Shown here piece after piece: positions 26,631-35,834 of a stretch of 64,000 bases of DNA. Positions within the stretch are counted from its first letter, which is position 1, and each line of letters begins with the position of its first letter. The notes below the pieces were generated by a model. That model ran no database searches, had not been told where the DNA came from, and was given only the letters and a program-made list of their open reading frames with translations. Source of the stretch: Dyella dinghuensis (GTDB lineage: Bacteria > Pseudomonadota > Gammaproteobacteria > Xanthomonadales > Rhodanobacteraceae); NCBI RefSeq assembly GCF_003977615.1, contig NZ_RYZR01000007.1, forward strand, positions 558,001-622,000, given 5' to 3'. The translations under genes and the position numbers were made by a program.

Positions 26631-27419
26631 ATGGTGATGAAACGCTTGCGCATCGTTCTGATTGGTCTTGTCGTGCTCGTTGCAGTGCTAGCAGCGATTG
26701 TCTGGTGGCTGCCCGCAAGCTGGGCAGTGCCTGTCCTGCGGTCACGCCTGCATGGACTGCAGCTGCAACAGGTCACGGGCACGGTGTGGCAGGGGAAGGC
26801 CGAACAAGTGTCGACGGGCGCCGGTGAGCCGTTGGGAACGGTCGAGTGGTCGCTGTCCCGGCGTGCATTGCTTGGCGATATCGATCTGGATCTGCGTCTT
26901 CAGCAGCCGCAGCTCAGCTTTCAAGGGCACATGCACGAGCTGTCGAACACGCAGGATGAGTGGCGCGATGTCACGCTGTCGCTGGACCCGTCGATGCTCG
27001 ATGTGCAGCCGTGGTTGCATGCCAAGCCGGTGGGCCAGCTCAAGCTCACCGTCGCACGGGCGCAACTGCAGGGCGGTTGGCCGATGCAGGTCGATGCAGC
27101 CGCGCACTGGGCTCATGCAGCCGTCCATACGGCTCAAGGCGTCGCGACGCTGGGCGATATGTCCGCGCAGATCACGGGCGACAACGGCGTGCTGCAGGCC
27201 ACGCTGAGCGACGATGGCGATGGGGCGCTGCATATGAGCGGTCTTCTATCCTTCAGCCCGCTCGGCTGGAGTCTGCAAATGAGCCTCAAACCGCGCAAGG
27301 ACGATCCCGTACTGACGCAATGGCTGCACACCCTTGGACGCCCCGAGGCGGACGGCACGGTTCGACTCGGTTATCGTGGCGGTCTGGCGCAAATGAACTC
27401 GACCCAGGGAGCGCAATGA
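26631..27419 (+). CDS. gspN: Type II secretion system protein N (GspN)
   Basis: A 262-aa single-pass inner-membrane protein: one N-terminal helix (LRIVLIGLVVLVAVLAAIVWWLP, about residues 5-27) followed by a periplasmic domain with the LQLQQVTGTVWQGKAEQV and LGTVEWSLSRRALL segments typical of GspN/XpsN. No other gsp genes are in the window, so it is either an outlier from a T2SS cluster elsewhere or serves another role. ATG 26631 or 26637 are both possible. It overlaps the next gene by 4 bp. Confidence 0.82.
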   Translation: MVMKRLRIVLIGLVVLVAVLAAIVWWLPASWAVPVLRSRLHGLQLQQVTGTVWQGKAEQVSTGAGEPLGTVEWSLSRRALLGDIDLDLRLQQPQLSFQGHMHELSNTQDEWRDVTLSLDPSMLDVQPWLHAKPVGQLKLTVARAQLQGGWPMQVDAAAHWAHAAVHTAQGVATLGDMSAQITGDNGVLQATLSDDGDGALHMSGLLSFSPLGWSLQMSLKPRKDDPVLTQWLHTLGRPEADGTVRLGYRGGLAQMNSTQGAQ

Positions 27420-28192
27420 ACGAGCAGCGATGGAACGTGGCACTTCAGGCAGCACGCGATGCCGCAGCAGCAGCGGCCGAAGTGATTCGCTATTACTGGC
27501 AGCGTGGTGTGGAGGTGGAAATCAAATCCGACGCCACGCCGGTAACGATTGCCGATCGGGAAGCGGAGAAGGCGATCCGCGCCGTACTCACTGCCGCGCT
27601 ACCGGATGCGGCGATTTATGGCGAAGAATTCGGTCTCGATGGCGATCGCGACGGATTGCTCTGGCTGGTCGATCCGCTGGACGGCACCAAAAGTTTCGTA
27701 CGCCGCACGCCGTTTTTCTCCACGCAGATTGCATTGATGCATGAAGGTGAACTGGTACTCGGCGTATCCAGCGCACCGATCTACGGCGAAACCATGTGGG
27801 CGAGCGTGGGCGGCGGTGCGTGGCTCGATGGCCAGCGCGTGCATGTTGCGCAGACCGCCGACATGTCGCAAGCGTCGCTATCCACCGGCAACGTAAAAAC
27901 GATGACTGCCGACGCACGCTGGCAAGCGCTGGGCGCGATGATTCGCGACAGCAATCGCATCCGCGGGTACGGCGATTTCTGCCACTACCATTTGCTGGCG
28001 CGCGGTTCGCTGGATCTAGTGATCGAGTCGGATCTGAACATTCTGGACATCGCCGCATTGGCCGTGATCGTGCGCGAAGCGGGCGGGGTATTCACCGATC
28101 TGGAAGGCCAGCCGCTCACGCTGGAAACGCGCAGCGTCCTCGCCGGCACCCCGGCGATTCACGCACAGGCGCTCAAGCGGCTTGCCCTATAA
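27416..28192 (+). CDS. Inositol-monophosphatase-family phosphatase, HisN-like
   Basis: A 258-aa Mg2+-dependent phosphatase of the IMPase fold: EEFG (metal Glu), WLVDPLDGTKSFVRRTPFF (metal Asp residues), and the C-terminal ESDLNILDIAALAVIVREAGG. The spacing and the words GTKSFVR, VLGVSSAP and RGYGDFCHYHL are closer to the HisN-type histidinol-phosphatases of actinobacteria than to SuhB or CysQ, so histidinol-phosphate is a candidate substrate, as an inference. It is translationally coupled to gspN by an ATGA overlap; nudE follows after 29 bp. Confidence 0.82.
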   Translation: MNEQRWNVALQAARDAAAAAAEVIRYYWQRGVEVEIKSDATPVTIADREAEKAIRAVLTAALPDAAIYGEEFGLDGDRDGLLWLVDPLDGTKSFVRRTPFFSTQIALMHEGELVLGVSSAPIYGETMWASVGGGAWLDGQRVHVAQTADMSQASLSTGNVKTMTADARWQALGAMIRDSNRIRGYGDFCHYHLLARGSLDLVIESDLNILDIAALAVIVREAGGVFTDLEGQPLTLETRSVLAGTPAIHAQALKRLAL

Positions 28193-28221
28193 GCCTGACG
28201 ACGAAGGGTTACAATCTCCCG

Positions 28222-28779
28222 ATGCCACGCTATCCCATCATCCACAGCAAACGCGACTCCGATGCCAGCAGCTTTCTCCATGCGGAAAAGGTGGAGCTGG
28301 AGTTTTCCAACGGCGAACATCGCACCTACGAACGCCTGAAAGGCAGTGGCCTGGGTGCGGTCATCATCGTGCCGATGATCGACGATGAAACCGTGTTGCT
28401 GGTGCGCGAATACGGTGTGGGTGTGGAGCGTTACGAATTGGGTTTGCCCAAAGGCCGCCTCGATCGCGATGAAACGGTCGAGCAGGGCGCCGATCGCGAG
28501 TTGAAGGAAGAAGTCGGCTACGGCGCGCGAAAGCTCAAGATTCTGCACAACCTGTCCTTGTCGCCCGCGTACATGACGCACATGGCCCATGTCGTGCTGG
28601 CGCAGGATCTCTATCCGGAACGCCTGGTTGGCGACGAGCCCGAAGAGCTGGAAGTCGTACCGTGGAAACTCGCCGACCTGCACACACTCGTGTCGCGCGA
28701 TGACGTGACCGAGGGTCGCTCCATTGCGGCACTTTTCATGGCGCGCGAGTACCTCGCCGGGCGGTTGAAAATCGCATGA
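28222..28779 (+). CDS. nudE: ADP compounds hydrolase NudE (Nudix)
   Basis: Hydrolyses ADP-ribose, NADH and diadenosine polyphosphates. The 185-aa protein has a complete Nudix box, GRLDRDETVEQGADRELKEE followed by VGY, near residues 79-101. The pattern LGLPKG before it and SPAYMTHMAHVVLA after it are typical of NudE. It sits between two IMPase-family genes and overlaps cysQ by 4 bp, as in many gammaproteobacteria where nudE and cysQ are linked. Confidence 0.93.
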   Translation: MPRYPIIHSKRDSDASSFLHAEKVELEFSNGEHRTYERLKGSGLGAVIIVPMIDDETVLLVREYGVGVERYELGLPKGRLDRDETVEQGADRELKEEVGYGARKLKILHNLSLSPAYMTHMAHVVLAQDLYPERLVGDEPEELEVVPWKLADLHTLVSRDDVTEGRSIAALFMAREYLAGRLKIA

Positions 28780-29597
28780 GCGACATGCCCGGCAATCCCT
28801 TGCTGATGCAAATTGGCGCGCTGGCACGCAGTGCCGGCGATGCGATCATGACGGTGTACCGCCAGGACTTCGATGTCGAAGTCAAAGCCGATCAGTCGCC
28901 GCTGACGGCGGCCGATCTCGCCGCGCAGAAAGTCATCGTCGCGGGTCTGGCGCAACTTGATCCGGTGTTGCCCATCGTCTCGGAAGAGGCACGGCAGGCG
29001 CCCTGGGAAGAGCGTCGCCAGTGGTCGCGTTACTGGCTGGTCGATCCGCTCGACGGCACGCGCGAATTCGTCAAACGCAACGGCGAGTTCACCGTCAACA
29101 TTGCGTTGATCGATAACGGCGAGCCGGTGATGGGCGTCGTGCTCGCCCCGGCGACCGAAGATCTCTACGTCGCTGCGCGCGGACGCGGCGCTTGGTGGCA
29201 GGTGCAACCCGATGCCGAATGGGAGCGCATCTACGCGCGCAATTTGGCCAAGCCGCCGGTTGCAGCAGGCAGCCGTTCGCATGGTGGCTCGGCCGAAGCG
29301 ATCATGCGGCGCCTGCTCGGCGAGGATTACCAACTGCAACCGCTAGGCTCGTCGCTGAAGTTCTGCCTGATTGCGCGGGGTGCTGCGGACGTCTATCTGC
29401 GTCGCGGTCCCACCAGCGAATGGGACACCGCCGCGGCACAATGCGTGCTCGAAGAGGCGGGCGGCGCCGTGCTCGATCTGACCGGTACACGGTTGCATTA
29501 CAACCGCGGCGAATCCCTGATCAATCCCGAATTTTTGGCCGTCGGCGATGCAGGTATCGACTGGGCCGCACGCTTGCGCGAAGCGGGACTGCCATGA
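28776..29597 (+). CDS. cysQ: 3'(2'),5'-bisphosphate nucleotidase CysQ
   Basis: Removes the 3'-phosphate of PAP and PAPS, a by-product of sulfate assimilation. The 273-aa protein has SPLTAADLAAQ, the metal-binding SEEA and WLVDPLDGTREFVKRNGEF, and the C-terminal GPTSEWDTAAAQCVLEEAGG. It overlaps nudE upstream and mazG downstream by 4 bp each, so the three are coupled. Confidence 0.95.
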   Translation: MSDMPGNPLLMQIGALARSAGDAIMTVYRQDFDVEVKADQSPLTAADLAAQKVIVAGLAQLDPVLPIVSEEARQAPWEERRQWSRYWLVDPLDGTREFVKRNGEFTVNIALIDNGEPVMGVVLAPATEDLYVAARGRGAWWQVQPDAEWERIYARNLAKPPVAAGSRSHGGSAEAIMRRLLGEDYQLQPLGSSLKFCLIARGAADVYLRRGPTSEWDTAAAQCVLEEAGGAVLDLTGTRLHYNRGESLINPEFLAVGDAGIDWAARLREAGLP

Positions 29598-30406
29598 GTG
29601 CGCAAACGCGCTACGACCTCGACGATTTGCTTGCGATCATGGCGCGCCTGCGCGATCCCGAACGCGGCTGCCCGTGGGATGTGAAGCAGGATTTCAGCAC
29701 TATCGCGCCGTACACCGTCGAGGAAGCCTACGAAGTCGCCGACGCCATCGACCGCCGCGACTGGCACGATCTGCAGGACGAACTGGGCGATCTGCTCCTG
29801 CAGGTCGTGTTCCATGCGCAGATGGCGAAAGAACTGGAGCTGTTCGATTTCGACGACGTCGCGCACACGATCAGCGACAAAATGCGCCGCCGTCATCCGC
29901 ATGTCTTTGGCGATGTCACTTATGCCGATCTCGACGAGCAAAAGCGCGCGTGGGACGAGATCAAGGCCAGCGAGCGTGCCGCCAAGGGCGCGCCGCACGA
30001 CGACAGCGTGATGGCGGGGGTATCGCGCGGTCAGCCTGAGTGGCAGCGTGCCATGAAGTTGCAGCAGCGCGCGGCGACGGTGGGGTTCGACTGGCCCGAT
30101 CACAGGCCGGTCATCGAAAAGCTTCACGAAGAACTAGCCGAAGTGCAGGCCGAATTCGAAGCCGGCGCGCATCACGCCCGGCTGGAAGACGAGATTGGCG
30201 ATGTGCTGTTCGTGGCGGTGAACCTGGCCCGGCACGCCGGGGTGGATTTTGCCCTGGCGCTGAAGCACGCGAACGCGAAATTCGAGCGCCGCTTCCGGCG
30301 CATGGAGCAGCTGTCGGCTGACGAAGGACAGCCACTATCGGCCTCGGACCTTGCCGCCCAGGAAGCGCTTTGGCGACGGGCGAAAGCCGAAGAGCGCAAG
30401 GGCTGA
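29594..30406 (+). CDS. mazG: Nucleoside triphosphate pyrophosphohydrolase MazG
   Basis: Housekeeping NTP pyrophosphatase acting on abnormal nucleotides. The 270-aa protein has two tandem MazG domains: the first with CPWDVKQDF, YTVEEAYEVADAI and DELGDLLLQVVFHA; the second with LHEELAEVQAEFE and LEDEIGDVLFVAVNLARH. Both carry the EExxE and ExxD metal motifs. It is the last gene of the nudE-cysQ-mazG set. Confidence 0.95.
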   Translation: MSAQTRYDLDDLLAIMARLRDPERGCPWDVKQDFSTIAPYTVEEAYEVADAIDRRDWHDLQDELGDLLLQVVFHAQMAKELELFDFDDVAHTISDKMRRRHPHVFGDVTYADLDEQKRAWDEIKASERAAKGAPHDDSVMAGVSRGQPEWQRAMKLQQRAATVGFDWPDHRPVIEKLHEELAEVQAEFEAGAHHARLEDEIGDVLFVAVNLARHAGVDFALALKHANAKFERRFRRMEQLSADEGQPLSASDLAAQEALWRRAKAEERKG

Positions 30407-30536
30407 TGCTTGTCTGGCCCACGGTCGGGGAAAAGCAGGGCTTTAGGCCGATGATTGCCCGGTAGGACCAGGCAGGTATTCAACCTTTTCGGGCTGGCAA
30501 GCATCTGAGCCTGTGAACATTGACTGGAGATTCTGC

Positions 30537-31319
30537 ATGCGCCGCACCCTCGTTCTTCTCGCCCTGCTATCGATACCGCTGGCCGCCATGGCCGACGACT
30601 GCCGTTACTCAGCACCGCGAAATCTGCATGACGATCTGTCCGGCGTACGAGGCGTGCAGATCGATGTGCACAGCCATGACCTGCATCTGGCCGGCACCGG
30701 CAGCGCCGCGGGTCTGAACGCCACCGGACGTGCATGCTCGTCCTCGCAATCGGCGCTGGACAATCTGCAGGTCACCTCGCATCGCGAAGGCGATCAGCTG
30801 ATCATCGATGTTGGCTCTTCGCATGGACTCAACGTCCAGATTTTCGGCGTCGAAACCTCGTATGAGTATGTCGAGCTGCAGATGCAACTGCCTTCGAACA
30901 TGCCGGTCTCGTTGACCGCCGACTCCGGCGACGCCTATGTCGGCGGCTTCAGCCAGCTGGACGCAGACACCAGTTCGGGCGATCTGCACATCCGCAATAT
31001 TGCCGGAGCCGTCAACGTGACGAACGGCTCGGGTGACGTCGAAGTCACCGACGTCGGCAGCTTGCGCGCCGGTTCCATCGGTTCGGGCGATCTTCGGGTG
31101 CGCAACGTGCACGCCGATGTACGCATTGGCAGCGTCGGTTCCGGCGATGTCGAGCTGGATGAGGTGGGCGGAAGCGTAACGGTGGGAACGCTTGGTTCAG
31201 GCGATCTCAAAGCGATCAACGTGCACGGCGATCTGACTGTCGGTGCCAAGGGCAGTGGCGACATCACGCACGACAATATAGGCGGCAAGGTAAGCGTGCC
31301 GCATGACGATGACGACTGA
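30537..31319 (+). CDS. Secreted DUF4097-type beta-repeat protein
   Basis: A 260-aa protein with a signal peptide (MRRTLVLLALLSIPLAAMA) and a mature part that repeats SGD/GSGD turns about every 15-20 residues (SSGDLH, GSGDVE, GSGDLR, GSGDVE, GSGDLK, GSGDIT), consistent with a beta-helix of the DUF4097 (putative adhesin) type. It ends in an acidic tail PHDDDD. A GGAGA ribosome-binding site precedes the ATG at 30537. Its stop directly abuts the stop of the convergent transporter gene. The biological role is unknown. Confidence 0.85.
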   Translation: MRRTLVLLALLSIPLAAMADDCRYSAPRNLHDDLSGVRGVQIDVHSHDLHLAGTGSAAGLNATGRACSSSQSALDNLQVTSHREGDQLIIDVGSSHGLNVQIFGVETSYEYVELQMQLPSNMPVSLTADSGDAYVGGFSQLDADTSSGDLHIRNIAGAVNVTNGSGDVEVTDVGSLRAGSIGSGDLRVRNVHADVRIGSVGSGDVELDEVGGSVTVGTLGSGDLKAINVHGDLTVGAKGSGDITHDNIGGKVSVPHDDDD

Positions 31320-32465
31320 TCAGCTCAGCAAGCGCATCGCTATATAAACCAGTGGTGCGCAGATCAGCAAAAACGGAATGGAAACCTCGTGAAACAGCCG
31401 CATCCCATGCGGCTGTTTTGCTAAGCGCAACGCGATCAGATTGGCCAGCGATCCAATCACGACACCGAAGCCACCGACATTCACCGCCACTGCCAGCGCC
31501 ATGATGTCCGGACCGCGATCGAGCAGCAGCACCGTTGCCGGCACGTTGCTGATCAACTGCGAACTGACGATGCCGCTGAGATACAGCGCCAACGGTTGAT
31601 TGAAATCGATCTTGTCCAGCGCATGCTCGACCGCGGGCAATGCAGCGAAGTGGCCGAGACCCAGAAAAATGGCCGCGAATGTCGCCATCAAAAACCAGTC
31701 GATGTGCTTCAGGCTGCGCCATGAAAAAAGCGCGAATGGCACGACCAGCAACAACGCTCCAAGCGGAGCGTGACCGCGTTCCATCATCAGCACCATCATC
31801 GCGAGACTGACAATGGACAGAATCGCCAGCGATACGGAGATCGGGTGACCGTCCAGTCGCTCTGCCTGCAGTTCAACCTTGTCTTTCGGCAGCCAGAACC
31901 AGGTGAGCAGCGCGACTAGAACGAACATCACGGCCGATGCTGGCAACATGTGGCCGACGAACTGCAGAAACGGAATCTGACCGTGCTGCCAGATCAGCAG
32001 ATTCTGTGGATTACCGATGGGGCTGAGTGTGGACCCGGCGTTAACCGCCAACGCTTCCAGAATCGCCATACGTAGCACTGGCAGGTTGGACATGCCGCCG
32101 ATAGCAACCGTCAACGGCACCATCAGGAACAGGCTCACGTCGTTGGTCAGCACTATCGAGAGCACGGCCGTCATGCTCACCATCAGCAGACCCACGGCGC
32201 GCAGGGAGTGCACGCGCGCCACCGTCATGCCGGCGATGCGCTGAATCAGACCGCTGTCGCGAATGCCCTGGATAGCGATCAGCAGGCCGAGCAAGCCGCA
32301 CAACGTCGGCAGCTGCAACCAGCGCTCATAGCGTGCAAACGGCTGCGGATCGATGCATGCCAGCATCATTGTGAGTGCGACAAATAACAGCAGCAGCCAC
32401 TCACGCTTCAAGCGGCTACGCCAGTCGTAAGATGCGACGTCCTCAGTACTCACAAGCGTTTGCAC
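31320..32465 (-). CDS. ArsB/NhaD-superfamily (SLC13-like) ion transporter
   Basis: A 381-aa polytopic membrane protein with about ten helices. Diagnostic segments are the early LTNDVSLFLMVPLT (like the TND motif of ArsB/NhaD proteins) and the re-entrant motif SPIGNPQNLLIW; a related pattern repeats late in the protein (SNVPATVLLL, then GSLANLIAL). This is the inverted-repeat ion-transporter fold. The ion or anion carried cannot be deduced from sequence alone. It is convergent with the DUF4097 gene and 12 bp downstream of the glutathione transferase. Confidence 0.82.
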   Translation of the reverse strand: MQTLVSTEDVASYDWRSRLKREWLLLLFVALTMMLACIDPQPFARYERWLQLPTLCGLLGLLIAIQGIRDSGLIQRIAGMTVARVHSLRAVGLLMVSMTAVLSIVLTNDVSLFLMVPLTVAIGGMSNLPVLRMAILEALAVNAGSTLSPIGNPQNLLIWQHGQIPFLQFVGHMLPASAVMFVLVALLTWFWLPKDKVELQAERLDGHPISVSLAILSIVSLAMMVLMMERGHAPLGALLLVVPFALFSWRSLKHIDWFLMATFAAIFLGLGHFAALPAVEHALDKIDFNQPLALYLSGIVSSQLISNVPATVLLLDRGPDIMALAVAVNVGGFGVVIGSLANLIALRLAKQPHGMRLFHEVSIPFLLICAPLVYIAMRLLS

Positions 32466-32477
32466 ATCTGCAATGCA

Positions 32478-33107
32478 TCACCACTCGCTCAATCCTTCCA
32501 GTTCGTACAGGCGCTTCCAGCTTGGGCGAGCACGCACCAAATCGGCAAGCCGTTTCAGCGCGGGCCATTCGGTGGCCGGGCGCGGCATTTTGCGCGACCA
32601 GCGCATCAGCATGGTCAGCAGCAAATCCACACCGGACACATCGTTGCCGAGCATATAGGGGCCGTTCGCCGACAGATGCGCGTCGAGCCGATCCCAGATG
32701 GTTTCGATCTTGTGCTGCAAGGCCGCACGGATCGCCGGATCGTGTTCGTCCGCACCGAGTTCGTAGGGATAGAACCAGAACCGGTACGTAGACATCAGCG
32801 CATTGCTGAGATAAATCGCCCACTGCAACCACGTGTCGTGCGCGGGGGTGCCTGCGGGAGGCATCAGTTTGGAGTCTGGATGACGCTCACCCAGAATGAT
32901 GAGAAGCGCCACCGATTCGAAAACGGTGCGCCCGTCGATAACCAGTACTGGTACATGTCCGTGCGGATTGAGCTTCAGATACTCGGCGTTGTGCTGTGCA
33001 TCCTTGTCGAAATCGACCAGTTCCAGTTTGTAATCGGCGCCGGTTTCGAGCAGCGCCTGATGTATCACCATGCTGGCTGTGCCGGGGGAGTAGTAGAGCG
33101 TGTACAT
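32478..33107 (-). CDS. Glutathione S-transferase family protein
   Basis: A 209-aa protein with the N-terminal thioredoxin-like GST domain (MYTLYYSPGTASMVIHQALL, then LNPHGHVPVLVIDG with the conserved cis-Pro, and FESVALLIILGERH with the glutathione-binding ES pair) and an all-helical C-terminal domain with DLLLTMLMRW. Tyr5 or Ser7 could be the catalytic residue. Substrate unknown. It probably shares a transcript with the downstream transporter. Confidence 0.9.
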   Translation of the reverse strand: MYTLYYSPGTASMVIHQALLETGADYKLELVDFDKDAQHNAEYLKLNPHGHVPVLVIDGRTVFESVALLIILGERHPDSKLMPPAGTPAHDTWLQWAIYLSNALMSTYRFWFYPYELGADEHDPAIRAALQHKIETIWDRLDAHLSANGPYMLGNDVSGVDLLLTMLMRWSRKMPRPATEWPALKRLADLVRARPSWKRLYELEGLSEW

Positions 33108-33195
33108 GCGTCATGCTCATCCAAAGGGAGATTCTTATCGTACCTGTTAGCGCGAGGCGGTGCGGAGCGTTTGGTTTCACACTCGCCACAACTAA

Positions 33196-33333
33196 CTCCC
33201 TCCCCTACGTAAAGTAGGGGAGGGTCGGGGCCGGGTGAAGCCGATCACCCTTGCGGCAAGCTCGTGCGACCCCTCCCTAACCCTCCCCCCGGACAAAATC
33301 ATTCCGGGGCAGGCTCTGCAAGCAGGGGAGGAG
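33196..33333. repeat. GC-rich intergenic repeat (copy A of four)
   Basis: Begins with a perfect 11-bp hairpin, CCCTCCCCTAC-GTAAA-GTAGGGGAGGG (33198-33224), followed by a GGGTGAAG/CACCC spacer and a second G/C-tract palindrome ending AGGGGAGG. The same two-hairpin design occurs at 38996, 58970 and 59997. Here it lies between the GST promoter and the end of the ABC permease gene. Confidence 0.7.
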
Positions 33334-33350
33334 ATAAAAAGCGAGCGGCC

Positions 33351-35834
33351 TTACTCCGCGCGCAACAATCGCATCGGCGGTGTATGCGTCACCTTCCGCG
33401 TGCCCGCGAGACCGAGCAGCATCACCACGACTGCAGCAGCCAACGCAGCGATAGCAAGTGGTATCGGATGTGGCATGAAATCCTTGATATGAAACACGCT
33501 GCGTCCCAGCCACCAGCCACCTACCATCGCGCCGAGCGCTGCGGTGACACCAGCGATCAAGCCAAGCATCGCGAATTCGCAAGCCGCTGCCACGCGCAAT
33601 AGTCCACGACGCGCACCCAGCGTGCGGAGTAGTGCAGCTTCATGGCGACGTTCCTGGCCGCTGGTGGCCAATGCCGCGGAAAGCACGAGCGCACCGGCAA
33701 GCAAACTGAAACCGAGCACCCAGCGCACCGCACCGGTCACGCGTTGCACGATCTCGCGAACGCGATCGAGCAATGCATCGACATCGACCAGACTCAGGTT
33801 CGGATACGTGCGCGACAACGCTGCAAGCGCTTCGGTATTGCCGCGAGGCAGATAAAAGCTGGCAAGCCACGTATGCGGTAGTGCATTGGCATGCGTGGGA
33901 TCGAGCAGCAGGAAGAAGTTCACGCGGAACGAACTCCAGTCCACGTGACGAAAGCTGGTCACCCGCGCATCGAGCTGACCTTCGCCGACTTCGAAACGCA
34001 TCGTATCGCCGATTTTCAGGTGATACATGTCGCGCCACATCGTATCCGCCGAAACTTCCGCCTGCGCCGGATTCGGCGTAAACCACTGGCCTGCAATCAC
34101 CGTATTCGATGGCGGCAGGTCATTCGACCACGAAAGACGAAGCTGGCGGTCGGCAGAGTCTTTCGCGCGATCGTCCTTCAAATTCATCCGATCGACGGGT
34201 TGCCCATTGATCGTCGTCAACTTGCCGACCGCAAGCGGCATCATGTTCAGTTGATTGCCGCCGATGCGTGACAGCGCCTGCGAAAAATCGGCGCGCTGAT
34301 CGTCCTGCAAATTGAGCACAAACCAGTTCGGTGTATCGGAAGGCAGTTCCTGGCGCCAGCCATCGAGCAGTGATGGTGCGACGACCGCGAGCAGGAGCAG
34401 CGCAGTGAGGCCCATGCTCAGCGCAGTGGCTTGCACGATGCTCAAACCACGACGACGTGCGAGCGCCGCCATGCCCAATCGCAACGCAGGGTGTCCGCCT
34501 GGTGCAATGCGTCGCGCTACCCACAGCAACAATGCCGCGAGCAATGCCGAAACGGCCGCGACACCCAACAGGCTGGCAGCAAGAATCCCCGCTAGCTGCG
34601 CCGATCCGCTCAAACGCCAGATGAGTGCCAGCGCGACAGCGACGGGTATTAGATACAGCACATCGAAGCGGCGTATGCGGCGCGCAAGGCTCGCGCGAAA
34701 CACGGCGACGGGCGGTATGTCGGCAAGCCGCACTAGCGGCGGCAGCGCGAAGCCGACGAGTACAGCGATGCCCATGCACGCTGCAGCGAGAGAGGGAAGG
34801 ATGGGCAAATCGGTCGGCACGCCAGCGAACATCTGACTGGCAAACATCCACGCACCTTGCGCCAGGGCAAGTGCGAGCAGCACGCCGATCAACGCTGAAG
34901 GCAGCGCAAGGCCGCCAAGCGTGCCAAGCAGCAGTGTGAGCACGCGTCCACGTGATGTGCCCAATGCACGTAATAGCGATACCTCGTTCGTCTTGCGCCG
35001 CGCGTAGCGTTGCGACGCCAGTGCAATCGCCACGCCCGATAGCAACGCTGAAAGCAGGGCAGTCAAGCGAAGAAACGAACCAGCACGATCGAACGCATTG
35101 CGCATTCGCTCCTGCGTTTGTTCCGGCGTGATGAGTTCACCGCCTTGCGGGAGCGCCATCGATTGCGCCCATAGGCGCCAGCGCTGCACGGCAGCAGGTT
35201 CGCCCGCCAACAGCAGGCTATGCCGCGCTCGGCTGCCTACTCCGAGTAGGCCTGCTTGTTCGGCGTCGCTGAGACTCATCAGGGCGCGCGGCGCCATCGC
35301 CACCAGTTCGCCGCCGTCTGGTTCCTGCAGCAATTCGCCAGCGATACGCAGATCGCGGCCGCCGAGCTGTACCGTGTCGCCAACCGCTTTATGCAGTGCA
35401 ACCAACGCGCGATGGTCAAGCAGGACGGTGCCCGCCTCGGGACCGTGTCCGACGACCTGATGCCCGCGGCCGTCGCCAACCAGCAGCGTACCGCGCAAGG
35501 GATAGGCGGTATCGGTAGCAAGCACGTCGAGCAGCTGACTCTGCTGTTGCGCGAACGCGACGCTCGGGAAACTTGCCGTGCGCGTTATCGCAAGTCCGCG
35601 TTCGCGGCCGGCGCTGGCGAATGTGTCGGGAATGTTTTGCGGTGCGGAGACACCCAGGTCGCCGCCGATCAATTCGGCCGCACTGGCGAGTACGCCATGC
35701 TCCATGCGCGCGGTAAGTGTGGCGACGACACCCAGCGCGACCACGGCAAGCACCAGCGATGCCGCCAGCGTGCGAAGCTCGGGCAGTCGCCATTCACGGC
35801 GAAGACTGCGCAAGGCAAGCAGCAGCATCTTCAT
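33351..35834 (-). CDS. ABC transporter permease, FtsX/YbbP family
   Basis: An 827-aa inner-membrane protein with about ten helices: one N-terminal helix (near 20-40), a large periplasmic domain, a cluster of helices around 250-470, a second periplasmic domain, and a C-terminal cluster around 695-815. Each helix cluster resembles an FtsX domain. It is the YbbP-type partner of the ATPase encoded just upstream, with an ATGA overlap. Members of this group are thought to export lipids or proteins from the inner membrane; the substrate is unknown. Confidence 0.9.
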   Translation of the reverse strand: MKMLLLALRSLRREWRLPELRTLAASLVLAVVALGVVATLTARMEHGVLASAAELIGGDLGVSAPQNIPDTFASAGRERGLAITRTASFPSVAFAQQQSQLLDVLATDTAYPLRGTLLVGDGRGHQVVGHGPEAGTVLLDHRALVALHKAVGDTVQLGGRDLRIAGELLQEPDGGELVAMAPRALMSLSDAEQAGLLGVGSRARHSLLLAGEPAAVQRWRLWAQSMALPQGGELITPEQTQERMRNAFDRAGSFLRLTALLSALLSGVAIALASQRYARRKTNEVSLLRALGTSRGRVLTLLLGTLGGLALPSALIGVLLALALAQGAWMFASQMFAGVPTDLPILPSLAAACMGIAVLVGFALPPLVRLADIPPVAVFRASLARRIRRFDVLYLIPVAVALALIWRLSGSAQLAGILAASLLGVAAVSALLAALLLWVARRIAPGGHPALRLGMAALARRRGLSIVQATALSMGLTALLLLAVVAPSLLDGWRQELPSDTPNWFVLNLQDDQRADFSQALSRIGGNQLNMMPLAVGKLTTINGQPVDRMNLKDDRAKDSADRQLRLSWSNDLPPSNTVIAGQWFTPNPAQAEVSADTMWRDMYHLKIGDTMRFEVGEGQLDARVTSFRHVDWSSFRVNFFLLLDPTHANALPHTWLASFYLPRGNTEALAALSRTYPNLSLVDVDALLDRVREIVQRVTGAVRWVLGFSLLAGALVLSAALATSGQERRHEAALLRTLGARRGLLRVAAACEFAMLGLIAGVTAALGAMVGGWWLGRSVFHIKDFMPHPIPLAIAALAAAVVVMLLGLAGTRKVTHTPPMRLLRAE

